Notes under the pieces: generated by a model | The model's database searches: none | Told to the model about the DNA's origin: nothing | Seen by the model: the letters and a program-made list of their open reading frames with translations, nothing else | DNA from: Streptomyces sp. AV19 | GTDB taxonomy: Bacteria > Actinomycetota > Actinomycetes > Streptomycetales > Streptomycetaceae | Direction of reading: 5' to 3' | NCBI RefSeq assembly: GCF_015999245.1 | Contig: NZ_JAEAMR010000010.1 | Location: 1,009,346-1,073,345 of the forward strand | Length of the DNA: 64,000 nt | Made by a program: the position numbers and the translations under genes | Shown here: positions 1 to 8,988 of the stretch, piece after piece | How the letters are laid out: every line of letters starts with the position of its first letter | How positions within the stretch are numbered: position 1 is the first letter of the stretch

Positions 1-41
1 TACGGTGTCTTAACGCCAGGTTCTCCCGAGGAGGGGTAGTC

Positions 42-1451
42 ATGACGGAAATTCTTGCGCCGGGGGCGATAGCCACCGCCGAATCGTCGTCCGAGACGGC
101 GACGGAGAGCGTCACCGGGCACCCCGCCTGGGCAGAGCTCAAGGACGCCGTGGAGACCATCCGGCCCTGGCAGTCCGCCGACGGGTCGATCGACCTCGGG
201 GCCGAGGGCGCGCCGCCGACGGAGACGGTCCGCGCCGAGGCCGAGCGGGTCGCCGCCGCCGTCGAGCGCCTCTCGCCGCTCCTCCCGCACGACGCCGACT
301 ACCACGCCGCGCTCGTCTCGGACCTGCGGGCCTGGGCGGACGCCGGCTTCGGCGTGCCGGACTTCCTCGACTCGCTGCTGGCCTTCCAGCCCGCCGCCCA
401 CCGCACCGACGGCCGCCAGCACCTGGTCGTCTTCCCCATGTACACCCAGAACGGCAACCCCGACCGCAACCTCGAGGCGGTCGTGCTGCGCGTGGTGTGG
501 CCCGAGTGGCTCTCGGAGCTGGAGCGCACCCGCTTCGACAACCCGCTCTTCCTCGGCATCACCTTCGAGGACTTCACCGCCGGGTACGACACCAACTCCG
601 CGGTCCTCTTCCCCGAGACCGTCGCCGTCCGCCAGGCCCCCGAGCGCTTCACCTGGGGCGCCATCTTCTGCGACCGCGAGGCCGCCCGCTTCCGCCGCGT
701 CACCGAGGCGGCCGTGGACGTCCTGGGCCTGGAGCTGCCCGCCGACATCGCCGGCATGCTCGGCGACCAGGAGCGCTGCCAGCAGGCGTTCGTCCTGTGG
801 GACATGGTCCACGACCGCACCCACAGCCACGGCGACCTGCCCTTCGACCCCTTCATGATCAAGCAGCGGCAGCCATTCTGGATGTACGGCCTGGAGGAGC
901 TGCGCTGCGACCTCACCGCCTTCAAGGAGGCCGTGAAGCTGGAGGCCGACGGCTACGCCCAGGGCCGCGACGTGCAGTACGCCGTGCTCTTCGACCGGAT
1001 GTTCCGCTTCCCGGTCACCGGCGACCGGGTGCGCAACTACGACGGCCTCGGCGGCCAGCTCCTCTTCGCCTACCTGCACAAGCACGACGTCGTACGCTGG
1101 ACGGACAACACCCTGCACATCGACTGGGACCGCGCCCCGCAGGTCACCAACCAGCTGTGCGGCGAGATCGAGAAGCTCTACCGGGACGGCATCGACCGCC
1201 CCAAGCTCGTCCACTGGTTCGCCGCCTACGAGCTCGTCTCGACGTACCTGGCCCCGCACCCCGGCTCCGTGTGGGCCAAGGGCGCCGAGGCCCTCGACCT
1301 CAGCCTGCCGCCGCGCAAGCTCGTGGACGACGTGCTTCCGGACGAGTTCCCGCTCAGCATGTTCTTCGAGGCCCTTGCCAAGAAGCTGCGCACCGTGATC
1401 GCCTCGACCAAGGGCATCACCGCACGGAGCGCCGCGAAGGCGGCGGCGTGA
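42..1451 (+). CDS. DUF6421 family protein
   Basis: A 469-residue soluble protein that I recognise as the Streptomyces DUF6421 family; its biochemical function is unknown. The ATG follows a strong Shine-Dalgarno, GAGGAGGGG, at about 28-36. The sequence has no signal peptide or membrane segment. A histidine-rich patch, HDRTHSHG at residues 257-264, could bind a metal, but that is a guess. It is followed after 26 bases by an SDR gene and then by a threonine aldolase-like gene on the same strand, so the three probably form one transcript and may share a pathway. The family name is from memory; the coding call itself is strong because frame and codon bias hold throughout. Confidence 0.85.
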   Translation: MTEILAPGAIATAESSSETATESVTGHPAWAELKDAVETIRPWQSADGSIDLGAEGAPPTETVRAEAERVAAAVERLSPLLPHDADYHAALVSDLRAWADAGFGVPDFLDSLLAFQPAAHRTDGRQHLVVFPMYTQNGNPDRNLEAVVLRVVWPEWLSELERTRFDNPLFLGITFEDFTAGYDTNSAVLFPETVAVRQAPERFTWGAIFCDREAARFRRVTEAAVDVLGLELPADIAGMLGDQERCQQAFVLWDMVHDRTHSHGDLPFDPFMIKQRQPFWMYGLEELRCDLTAFKEAVKLEADGYAQGRDVQYAVLFDRMFRFPVTGDRVRNYDGLGGQLLFAYLHKHDVVRWTDNTLHIDWDRAPQVTNQLCGEIEKLYRDGIDRPKLVHWFAAYELVSTYLAPHPGSVWAKGAEALDLSLPPRKLVDDVLPDEFPLSMFFEALAKKLRTVIASTKGITARSAAKAAA

Positions 1452-1477
1452 GCAAGGGGAACGAGGAGGCGACGACC

Positions 1478-2239
1478 ATGAGCAATGCGACCAACGGCAA
1501 CGGTCCGCTGGAAGGCCGCGTCGTGGCCGTGGCGGGGGCGGCCGGTCCGGCCGGCCGCGCCGCGCTGCTGCGGCTGGCCGAGGCGGGCGCGACGGTCGTC
1601 GCCGCCGACGCGGACGCGGCCCGCCTCGCCGAGGCGGTGGACGCGGCCCGCTACGCCCACGGCGGCGCCACGGTCACGGGCGACACCGTGGATCTGCTCG
1701 ACCCGGACGCCACGCGCGCCTGGGCCGACCGCACGGAGAAGGAGTTCGGCCGGATCGACGGCCTCGTCCACCTGGTGGGCGGCTGGCGCGGCTCGGCGAC
1801 CTTCGCCGAGACCGACCTGGCGGACTGGGAGCTCCTGGAGAAGCTGCTGATCCGCACCGTGCAGCACACCTCGCTGGCCTTCGAGGGCCCGCTGGCCCGC
1901 AGCGGCAACGGCCGTTTCGTGCTGGTGAGCGCGGCCGGCGCCAGCAAGCCCACCGCGGGCAACGCGGCGTACGCGGCCGCGAAGGCCGCCGCGGAGGCGT
2001 GGACCCTGGCCCTGGGCGACGCCTTCCGCAAGGCCGGCGGCGAGGCCGGGCCCCAGGCCGCCGCCACCGTCCTGATCATCAAGGCACTGGTGCACGACGC
2101 GATGCGCGCCGAGCGCCCGAACGCGAAGTTCGCGGGCTTCACGGACGTCAAGGACCTGGCCCAGGCCATCGTCGGCGTCTGGGACAGGCCCGCCCAGGAA
2201 GTGAACGGAACCCGTCAGTGGCTGACTCCTCAACCGTGA
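1478..2239 (+). CDS. SDR family NAD(P)-dependent oxidoreductase
   Basis: A 253-residue short-chain dehydrogenase/reductase with a Rossmann fold. The N-terminal glycine-rich stretch (VAGAAGPAGRAAL, about residues 18-30) is a variant of the usual TGxxxGxG cofactor motif. The catalytic pair appears as YAAAK, the family YxxxK motif, preceded by a serine in LVSAAG. The ATG at 1478 is preceded by GAGGAGG, and the long upstream extension of the same frame only mirrors the DUF6421 gene. Its stop codon overlaps or abuts the threonine aldolase start, which indicates translational coupling. The substrate cannot be told from sequence. Confidence 0.9.
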   Translation: MSNATNGNGPLEGRVVAVAGAAGPAGRAALLRLAEAGATVVAADADAARLAEAVDAARYAHGGATVTGDTVDLLDPDATRAWADRTEKEFGRIDGLVHLVGGWRGSATFAETDLADWELLEKLLIRTVQHTSLAFEGPLARSGNGRFVLVSAAGASKPTAGNAAYAAAKAAAEAWTLALGDAFRKAGGEAGPQAAATVLIIKALVHDAMRAERPNAKFAGFTDVKDLAQAIVGVWDRPAQEVNGTRQWLTPQP

Positions 2240-3303
2240 GCACGACCGACGCGATACGTCGGCACGACCCGAACTCCCGCGGCTTCGCCAGCGACAACTA
2301 CGCCGGCGCGCACCCGGAGGTCCTCGCGGCGCTCGCGCTCGCCAACGGGGGCCACCAGATCGCCTACGGCGAGGACGTCTACACCGGGCACCTCCAGGAG
2401 GTGATCCGCGGCCACTTCGGGCCCACCGCGGAGGCCTACCCGGTCTTCAACGGCACCGGCGCCAACGTCGTCGCGCTCCAGGCCGTCACCGAGCGGTGGG
2501 GCGCCGTCGTCTGCGCGGAGAGCGCCCACATCCACGTCGACGAGTGCGGCGCCCCCGAGCGCGTCGGCGGCCTCAAGCTGCTCACCGTCCCCACGCCGCA
2601 CGGCAAGCTCACCCCCGAGCTGATCGACCGCCAGGCATGGGGCTGGGAGGACGAGCACCGCGCCCAGCCGCAGGTCGTCTCGCTCGCCCAGACCACCGAA
2701 CTGGGCACCTGCTACACCCCCGACGAGATCCGCGAGATCTGCGACCACGCCCACGAGCGGGGCATGAAGGTCCACCTCGACGGCTCGCGACTGGCCAACG
2801 CGGCGGCCACGCTGGGGCTCCCGCTGCGCGCCTTCACGACCGACGCCGGGGTGGACCTGCTGTCCCTGGGCGGCACGAAGAACGGGCTGCTGTTCGGCGA
2901 GTGCGTCGTCGTCCTCGACCCCGACGGGGTCCGGGCGATGAAGCACCTGCGCAAGATGTCGATGCAACTGGCGTCGAAGATGCGCTTCGTCTCCGTGCAG
3001 TTCGAGGCCCTGCTGACCGGGGACCTGTGGCTGCGCAGCGCCGCGCACGCGAACGCGATGGCCGCGCGGCTGGCGGAGGGCGTGCGGGGCGTTCCGGGTG
3101 TGGAGGTGCTGCACCCGGTCGAGTCCAACGCGGTCTTCGCACGGCTGCCGCACGATGTCTCGGAGCGCCTGCAGAAGCGGTACCGCTTCTACTTCTGGGA
3201 CGAGGCGGCGGGGGATGTCCGCTGGATGTGCGCCTTCGACACGACGGAGGGGGACGTGGACGGCTTCGTGGCCCTGCTGAAGGAGGAGATGGCGCGGGTG
3301 TAG
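2218..3303 (+). CDS. Low-specificity L-threonine aldolase / beta-eliminating lyase family
   Basis: A PLP-dependent fold-type I enzyme expected to cleave L-threonine or L-allo-threonine to glycine and acetaldehyde, or a related beta-hydroxy amino acid. The Schiff-base lysine lies in LGGTKNG, and the ASDNYAGAHP segment near the N-terminus is typical of the family. I chose GTG at 2218 (361 residues) because a GGAA lies 7 bases upstream. GTG at 2236 (355 residues) overlaps the SDR stop as GTGA and is an alternative start. The in-frame sequence upstream of 2218 shadows the SDR gene. It ends the DUF6421-SDR-aldolase cluster and is followed by a perfect palindrome that may end transcription. Confidence 0.85.
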   Translation: MADSSTVSTTDAIRRHDPNSRGFASDNYAGAHPEVLAALALANGGHQIAYGEDVYTGHLQEVIRGHFGPTAEAYPVFNGTGANVVALQAVTERWGAVVCAESAHIHVDECGAPERVGGLKLLTVPTPHGKLTPELIDRQAWGWEDEHRAQPQVVSLAQTTELGTCYTPDEIREICDHAHERGMKVHLDGSRLANAAATLGLPLRAFTTDAGVDLLSLGGTKNGLLFGECVVVLDPDGVRAMKHLRKMSMQLASKMRFVSVQFEALLTGDLWLRSAAHANAMAARLAEGVRGVPGVEVLHPVESNAVFARLPHDVSERLQKRYRFYFWDEAAGDVRWMCAFDTTEGDVDGFVALLKEEMARV

Positions 3304-3331
3304 CCGCCTGAAACCGCGCTTTGCGCGGTTG

Positions 3332-3380
3332 TCCTCAAACGCCGGACGGGCTGAAATTCAGCCCGTCCGGCGTTTGAGGA
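3332..3380. repeat. Perfect 49-bp palindrome (Streptomyces intergenic repeat)
   Basis: Two 24-base arms (3332-3355 and 3357-3380) are perfect inverted copies around a single central A. The arm begins TCCTCAAACGCCGGACGGGC. Related arms occur near 17285-17312, 27780-27850 and 35070-35122. The flank to about 3436 carries the AGAAACGGTGAAAG tail seen with the other copies. It sits between convergent genes, so it could act as a bidirectional terminator. Confidence 0.9.
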
Positions 3381-3486
3381 CAGCGCCCGAAGGGCGCTTC
3401 GGGGTCCGGGGCAGAGCCCGGAAGAAACGGTGAAAGTGGGGGTGCCCCCTCTGGGGGAGGGTCCGGGGCAACCCCCCCACCCCTCA

Positions 3487-4209
3487 CTACGCCCGCGTCA
3501 CCAGCTCCTCCGGCGTCGGCGCCGTTCCGCCCAGGTGGGCCGGGATCCACCACGTGTCGTCCGGGCCCTTCGGGCGCATGGGGTAGGTGCGCTGGGCCGA
3601 CTCCAGGAGTTCCTGGACGCGGGTGCGGAGGCGTTCGGTGATCTTTTCCGGTGACTCCTCCGGGCCGGCGGGTACCGGTGCGCCGACCCGTACCGCCACC
3701 GGGATGTGGTTGCGGCCCAGGTCCCGCTTCCGGCCCTTCGTCCACAGGCGCTGCGTGCCCCACAGTGCCATCGGCAGCAGCGGCACCCCGGCCTCCTGTG
3801 CCAGCCGCGCCGCGCCGGACTTGAAGGTCTTCAGCGTGAACGAGGGGGAGATCGTCGCCTCGGGGAACACTCCGATGATTTCGCCCGAACGCAGCGCGTT
3901 GAGCGCGTGGTTGTAGGCGCCCGTGCCCGCCGACCGGTCCACGGGGATGTGCTTCATCGCCCGCATCAGCGGACCGGAGACCTTGTGCCGGAAGACGGAC
4001 TCCTTGGCCATGAAGCGGACCAGCCGCTTCGACGGCCGTGCCGCGAGCCCGCAGAAGAGGAAGTCGAGGTATCCGATGTGGTTGCTCACCAGCACCGCCC
4101 CGCCGCGTGGTGGGACGTGCTCGGCCCCCTGGACGTCGATGCGCAGGTCTGCCGCCTTGAACAGGGTGCGGACGGCACCGATCACCGGGGGGTAGACGAG
4201 TTCTGCCAT
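3487..4209 (-). CDS. 1-acyl-sn-glycerol-3-phosphate acyltransferase (PlsC-like)
   Basis: A 240-residue lysophospholipid acyltransferase, expected to move an acyl chain from acyl-CoA or acyl-ACP onto lysophosphatidic acid in phospholipid synthesis at the membrane. The catalytic NHxxxxD motif is NHIGYLD near residues 43-49. The glycerophosphate-binding motif, usually FPEGTRS, reads FPEATIS, so one glycine is replaced by alanine; this variant is common in actinomycete paralogs. The length is normal for the family. The gene is convergent with the threonine aldolase gene and divergent from the thioredoxin gene. The exact acyl acceptor is uncertain. Confidence 0.87.
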   Translation of the reverse strand: MAELVYPPVIGAVRTLFKAADLRIDVQGAEHVPPRGGAVLVSNHIGYLDFLFCGLAARPSKRLVRFMAKESVFRHKVSGPLMRAMKHIPVDRSAGTGAYNHALNALRSGEIIGVFPEATISPSFTLKTFKSGAARLAQEAGVPLLPMALWGTQRLWTKGRKRDLGRNHIPVAVRVGAPVPAGPEESPEKITERLRTRVQELLESAQRTYPMRPKGPDDTWWIPAHLGGTAPTPEELVTRA

Positions 4210-4459
4210 GTCGGAAACATCCTTCGGGGGGCCTGGGGAGAGTGCTCCCGCTGAAGTTACCGCTGAAGCTACGCGGCCGTAGGGTGGCGGCTTCCGGCAG
4301 ATCGTGCCCGAATGTCCGGCCCGCGGGCCAGTCGCAGGCGGGTCTCCGATGGGAGATCCTCGTCACGTGGACCGTTTTGTCCGGTACGGGCGTCCATGGC
4401 GGAGCGGGGCCGGGGGATGCTGGGCGGTGAAGGCGGCGGAAGGCGGAAGAGGGAACGGC

Positions 4460-4792
4460 GTGCGGGACCACGGTACGGCGGCGCGGCTGAGCGGCGCGGA
4501 GATCGGCACGGAGCTGGGGGAGCGGGCCACGCTCGTCCAGTTCTCCAGCGCCTTCTGCCAGCCCTGCCGGGCGACGAGACGTGTCCTCGCCGACGTCGCC
4601 GCGATGGTCGACGGCGTCGCGCACGTCGAGATCGACGCGGAGGCGCACCTCGATCTCGTCCGGCGCCTGGACGTGGCCGCGACCCCGACCGTGCTCGTCC
4701 TCGACGCCGCAGGGCGCGTCGTGCGCCGGGCGGTGGGGGAGCCGCGCCGGGTGCACGTCATCGCGGCCCTCGGCGAGGCCGTGTCCTCGTGA
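4460..4792 (+). CDS. Thioredoxin family protein
   Basis: A 110-residue thioredoxin-fold protein. The redox motif is CQPC within FCQPCR, and the cis-proline loop is present as AATPT. The CxPC form suggests a disulfide reductase, though the dipeptide differs from the classical CGPC. The same frame is open further upstream, but GTG at 4460 has GAGGGA at 4449-4454 with 5-base spacing and gives a standard thioredoxin length. No signal peptide is seen, so it should be cytoplasmic. A flavin reductase gene follows about 210 bases downstream on the same strand; a shared redox role is possible but not shown. Confidence 0.85.
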   Translation: MRDHGTAARLSGAEIGTELGERATLVQFSSAFCQPCRATRRVLADVAAMVDGVAHVEIDAEAHLDLVRRLDVAATPTVLVLDAAGRVVRRAVGEPRRVHVIAALGEAVSS

Positions 4793-5001
4793 TCCGTCTC
4801 CCATCCGCGCCCCGGGCCTTGACGCCCTTCCCCGCCGGTCGCCAAGGTGGCGCCATGTGGCCTGGAACGCCTGGAAGCCCCACGCGGGGACGCGCACCCG
4901 CGGCCGAGTCGACGGCCGTGGCCCGGCGCTGTCCGAGTCCCTGAGCGACCGCGTCCGCCCCGCCCGGATCCCCGGCTTCCCCACAGGAGAAGGACCGTTC
5001 C

Positions 5002-5526
5002 ATGCCGGCCTCGCCCGAACTCGGCACCACACACACCCTCGTCGCGGGTCCCGAGCTGCTGCGCTCGGTCTTCCGCCGGCACGCCGCCGGCGTCGCGGTG
5101 ATCACGGCGGAGCGGGGCGGCCGGCCCGCCGGCTTCACCGCCACCTCCCTCACCTCCGTCGCCGCCGAGCCCCCGATCGTCTCCTTCGGCATCGGCACGG
5201 GCTCGTCCAGCTGGCCGGTGCTCGCCGAGGCCGTGCACGTCGGCGTCCACATACTCGCGGAGGAACAGCGGGAGTTGGCCGCCACCTTCGCCCGCAGCGG
5301 CACCGACCGCTTCGCCCCGCCCACCCGCTGGACCACCGGCCCCGAAGGGGTGCCCCTGCTGGAGGGGGTGCTCGGGTGGCTGGTGTGCCGGGTGGTGGCC
5401 CGGGTGCCCGCGGGCGACCACCGGGTCGTCCTCGCCGAGGCGGTGGCCGGTGACGCCGGTGACACCGCGGAAGCGGGCCGTCCGCTTCTCTACCACCAGG
5501 GGCGCTTCAACGCGTTGCGCGACTGA
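5002..5526 (+). CDS. Flavin reductase domain protein
   Basis: A 174-residue flavin reductase-like FMN-binding split-barrel protein. Such enzymes reduce FMN or FAD with NAD(P)H and often supply reduced flavin to a monooxygenase partner. The signature GFTATSLTSVAAEPPIVSF, about residues 44-62, matches the family's flavin-binding strand and loop. The ATG at 5002 has AGGAGAAGGA about 8-15 bases upstream. There is no adjacent monooxygenase, so a specific two-component partner cannot be named. The following 198 bases before etfB hold no clear gene. Confidence 0.85.
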   Translation: MPASPELGTTHTLVAGPELLRSVFRRHAAGVAVITAERGGRPAGFTATSLTSVAAEPPIVSFGIGTGSSSWPVLAEAVHVGVHILAEEQRELAATFARSGTDRFAPPTRWTTGPEGVPLLEGVLGWLVCRVVARVPAGDHRVVLAEAVAGDAGDTAEAGRPLLYHQGRFNALRD

Positions 5527-5724
5527 TCCGTCCCCGCCGCACCCGATGGCCGCGCGTTGGACAAATCACAGTTCAGCGGCCTTGCGTTCGGGTAACGCGG
5601 TCGATGTACTGACGAGTAACATTCCGGTCGGGGGCACCGCCCGAAGACCGGGATCCGCCCCCCGAAGGCGCCTATGCTGCCTGTCAAGGCAGCTACGAAA
5701 TGACGATGCAGTAGGAGAGCCGGC

Positions 5725-6510
5725 GTGAGCTTGAGGATCGTTGTCACCGTGAAGTACGTGCCCGACGCCACCGGCGACCGGCACTTCGCCGAAGACCTGA
5801 CCGTCGACCGCGACGACGTGGACGGCCTGCTCTCGGAGCTCGACGAGTACGCGGTCGAGCAGGCGCTGCAGATCAAGGAGGAGGCGGACGACGCCGAGGT
5901 GACGGTCCTGACCGTCGGCCCCGAGGACGCCACCGACGCCCTCCGCAAGGCCCTGTCGATGGGCGCCGACAAGGCCGTCCACGTCGAGGACGACGACCTG
6001 CACGGCACCGACGCGCTCGGCACCTCCCTGGTGCTGGCCAAGGCCCTCGAGCACGTCGGCTACGACCTGGTCGTCTCCGGCATGGCCTCCACCGACGGCG
6101 GCATGGGCGTCGTCCCGGCGATGCTGGCCGAGCGTCTGGGCGTCCCGCAGGTCACCCTGCTCTCGGAGGTCAAGGTCGAGGGCGGCAAGGTGACCGGCCG
6201 CCGCGACGGCGACGCCGCCAGCGAGCGGCTGGAGGCGTCCCTCCCGGCCGTCGTGTCCGTCACCGACCAGTCCGGCGAGGCCCGTTACCCGTCCTTCAAG
6301 GGCATCATGGCCGCCAAGAAGAAGCCGGTGGAGACCCTGGACCTGTCCGACCTCGGCATCGAGGCGGACGAGGTGGGCCTCGACAACGCCTGGACCAAGG
6401 TCGAGGAGGCCGCGGAGCGTCCGGCCCGCACGGCCGGCAAGATCGTCAAGGACGAGGGCCAGGGCGGCAAGCAGCTGGCCGAGTTCCTGGCGGGCCAGAA
6501 GTTCATCTGA
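5725..6510 (+). CDS. etfB: Electron transfer flavoprotein subunit beta
   Basis: The 261-residue beta subunit of the soluble heterodimeric electron transfer flavoprotein. ETF takes electrons from acyl-CoA and other dehydrogenases and passes them to the quinone pool. The N-terminus VTVKYVPDATGDRHF and the VVSGMASTDGGMG segment are characteristic. The start is GTG with a TAGGAGAGCC Shine-Dalgarno immediately upstream. etfA follows after 52 bases on the same strand, the usual etfBA order, so the two are cotranscribed and should form one complex. Confidence 0.96.
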   Translation: MSLRIVVTVKYVPDATGDRHFAEDLTVDRDDVDGLLSELDEYAVEQALQIKEEADDAEVTVLTVGPEDATDALRKALSMGADKAVHVEDDDLHGTDALGTSLVLAKALEHVGYDLVVSGMASTDGGMGVVPAMLAERLGVPQVTLLSEVKVEGGKVTGRRDGDAASERLEASLPAVVSVTDQSGEARYPSFKGIMAAKKKPVETLDLSDLGIEADEVGLDNAWTKVEEAAERPARTAGKIVKDEGQGGKQLAEFLAGQKFI

Positions 6511-6562
6511 CTCCGAGCCCGTCCTCCTCAACCGCCCGCACACTTTCCGCAGGAGCAACGCC

Positions 6563-7525
<963 letters not shown>

Positions 7526-7553
7526 GGCTCCCGACGGGACCGACGGACGACGG

Positions 7554-7587
7554 GGCTCCCGCGCGCGGCGGCGCGCGGGAGCCTCTT
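7554..7587 (+). terminator. Strong intrinsic-type hairpin after etfA
   Basis: A perfect 13-bp stem (7554-7566 with 7571-7583, sequence GGCTCCCGCGCGC) closes a 4-base loop, followed by TCTT. It lies directly between the etfA stop and the next gene, as expected for the end of the etfBA transcript. Confidence 0.8.
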
Positions 7588-7646
7588 CCGCATGCCCCGG
7601 ACCCGGGTGTAACTTCAACGAACTGTTGAGGAAGGGGTGGTGGGCG

Positions 7647-8897
7647 ATGACGCGGCATCCCACGACGTTCGGTCCCGGCCTGACGGCTCGTCTCGGCGCG
7701 TCCCTCGCGGCCGTCGACGCCGAGCTGGCCCGCCGCTACCCGGGCGACGCGGGCACGCGCCAGCCGGTGCACACGGTCTACGTCCCCGCGGACGCGGTCC
7801 CGCCCGGCCTGGTCCGCTCCTGGGGCGATCGCGCCCTCGCCGCGCTCGACGAACACGCCCCTTCGGCAGGCGCGTTGGCCGCCGCCCTCGGCCTCCCCGC
7901 CGAACTGGCCGGTCCCGTCCACGACCGCGTACGGGCCAAACTCGCCGCCGAACCGGTCGAGGACCTGCGCATCGACTTCGAGGACGGCTACGGCCGCCGC
8001 TCCGACGCCGAGGAGGACGAGGCGGCGGTCCGCGCCGCGGAGTCGGTGGCCGCCGGGACGGGCGCCCCCTTCGCGGGCATCCGCGCCAAGTCCATGGAGG
8101 CCGCCGTCCGCGACCGCGGCATCCGCACCCTCGACCTCTTCCTCACCACGCTGATCGCGGCGGCGGGCGGCCTGCCCGACGGGCTCGTCCTCACCCTCCC
8201 CAAGGTCACCCACGCCGAACAGGCCGCCGCGATGGCCCGCCTGGCCGGGGAGTTCGAGAGGGCCCACGCTCTGGAGCCCGGCCGCATCCGCTTCGAGGTC
8301 CAGATCGAGACCACCCAGGCCGTCCTGGGCCCCGACGGCCGGGCGACCGTCGCCCGCCTCCTCGACGCGGGCGAGGGACGCGTATCGGCCCTGCACTACG
8401 GCACGTTCGACTACAGCGCGGCCTGCGGCATCGCCCCCGCGCACCAGTCGCCGGACCACCCGGCGGCGGACCACGCGAAGGCGGTGATGCAGGTCGCCGT
8501 CGCGGGCACGGGCGTCCGGCTCTCCGACGGCTCCACCAACGTCCTGCCGGTGGGCCCGCGCGAACAGGTCCACGCCGCCTGGCGCCTGCACCACGATCTG
8601 GTACGGCGATCGCTGGCCCGGGCCTACTACCAGGGCTGGGACATGCACCCGGGGCATCTGGTGAGCCGCTACGCCGCGGTGTACGCGTTCTACCGCGAGG
8701 GACTGCCGGCGGCCGCGGAACGGCTGGTCGCGTACACCGGCGGCGAGCAGGGCCGGGTGCTGGACGAGCCGGCCACGGCACGGGCGCTGGCCGGGTACGT
8801 GCTGCGCGCGGTGGACTGCGGCGCGGTGGACGCGGAGGAGGCGGCCCGCCTGACGGGGCTGGGACGGGGGGAGTTGGAGGGACTGGCGGGGCGGTGA
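7647..8897 (+). CDS. Citrate lyase beta/HpcH-type aldolase-like protein (DUF6986 type)
   Basis: A 416-residue protein of the TIM-barrel superfamily that includes citrate lyase beta subunits and malyl-CoA lyases. Supporting segments are the acidic DLRIDFEDGYG near residue 105, a conserved RFEVQIETTQA with a probable metal-binding glutamate, and ALHYGTFDYSAACGI. The C-terminus carries YYQGWDMHPGHLVSRYAA. I chose ATG at 7647, with AAGGGG nine bases upstream, over an in-frame start 21 bases earlier. The substrate is unknown. The family tag DUF6986 is from memory; the superfamily assignment is firmer. Confidence 0.8.
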   Translation: MTRHPTTFGPGLTARLGASLAAVDAELARRYPGDAGTRQPVHTVYVPADAVPPGLVRSWGDRALAALDEHAPSAGALAAALGLPAELAGPVHDRVRAKLAAEPVEDLRIDFEDGYGRRSDAEEDEAAVRAAESVAAGTGAPFAGIRAKSMEAAVRDRGIRTLDLFLTTLIAAAGGLPDGLVLTLPKVTHAEQAAAMARLAGEFERAHALEPGRIRFEVQIETTQAVLGPDGRATVARLLDAGEGRVSALHYGTFDYSAACGIAPAHQSPDHPAADHAKAVMQVAVAGTGVRLSDGSTNVLPVGPREQVHAAWRLHHDLVRRSLARAYYQGWDMHPGHLVSRYAAVYAFYREGLPAAAERLVAYTGGEQGRVLDEPATARALAGYVLRAVDCGAVDAEEAARLTGLGRGELEGLAGR

Positions 8898-8929
8898 GAC
8901 CGCCGTTCGTCCGGCCGCCCGGTGCGCCG

Positions 8930-8951
8930 CGGAGCGGAAGCTTTCGCTCCG
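8930..8951. terminator. Hairpin between convergent genes
   Basis: A 7-bp stem, CGGAGCG at 8930-8936 paired with CGCTCCG at 8945-8951, lies in the 91-base gap between two convergent genes. It could act as a bidirectional terminator. Confidence 0.5.
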
Positions 8952-8988
8952 GAGGGGCGCCCGGGACGTACTTCGCGCCGCCGCGCGC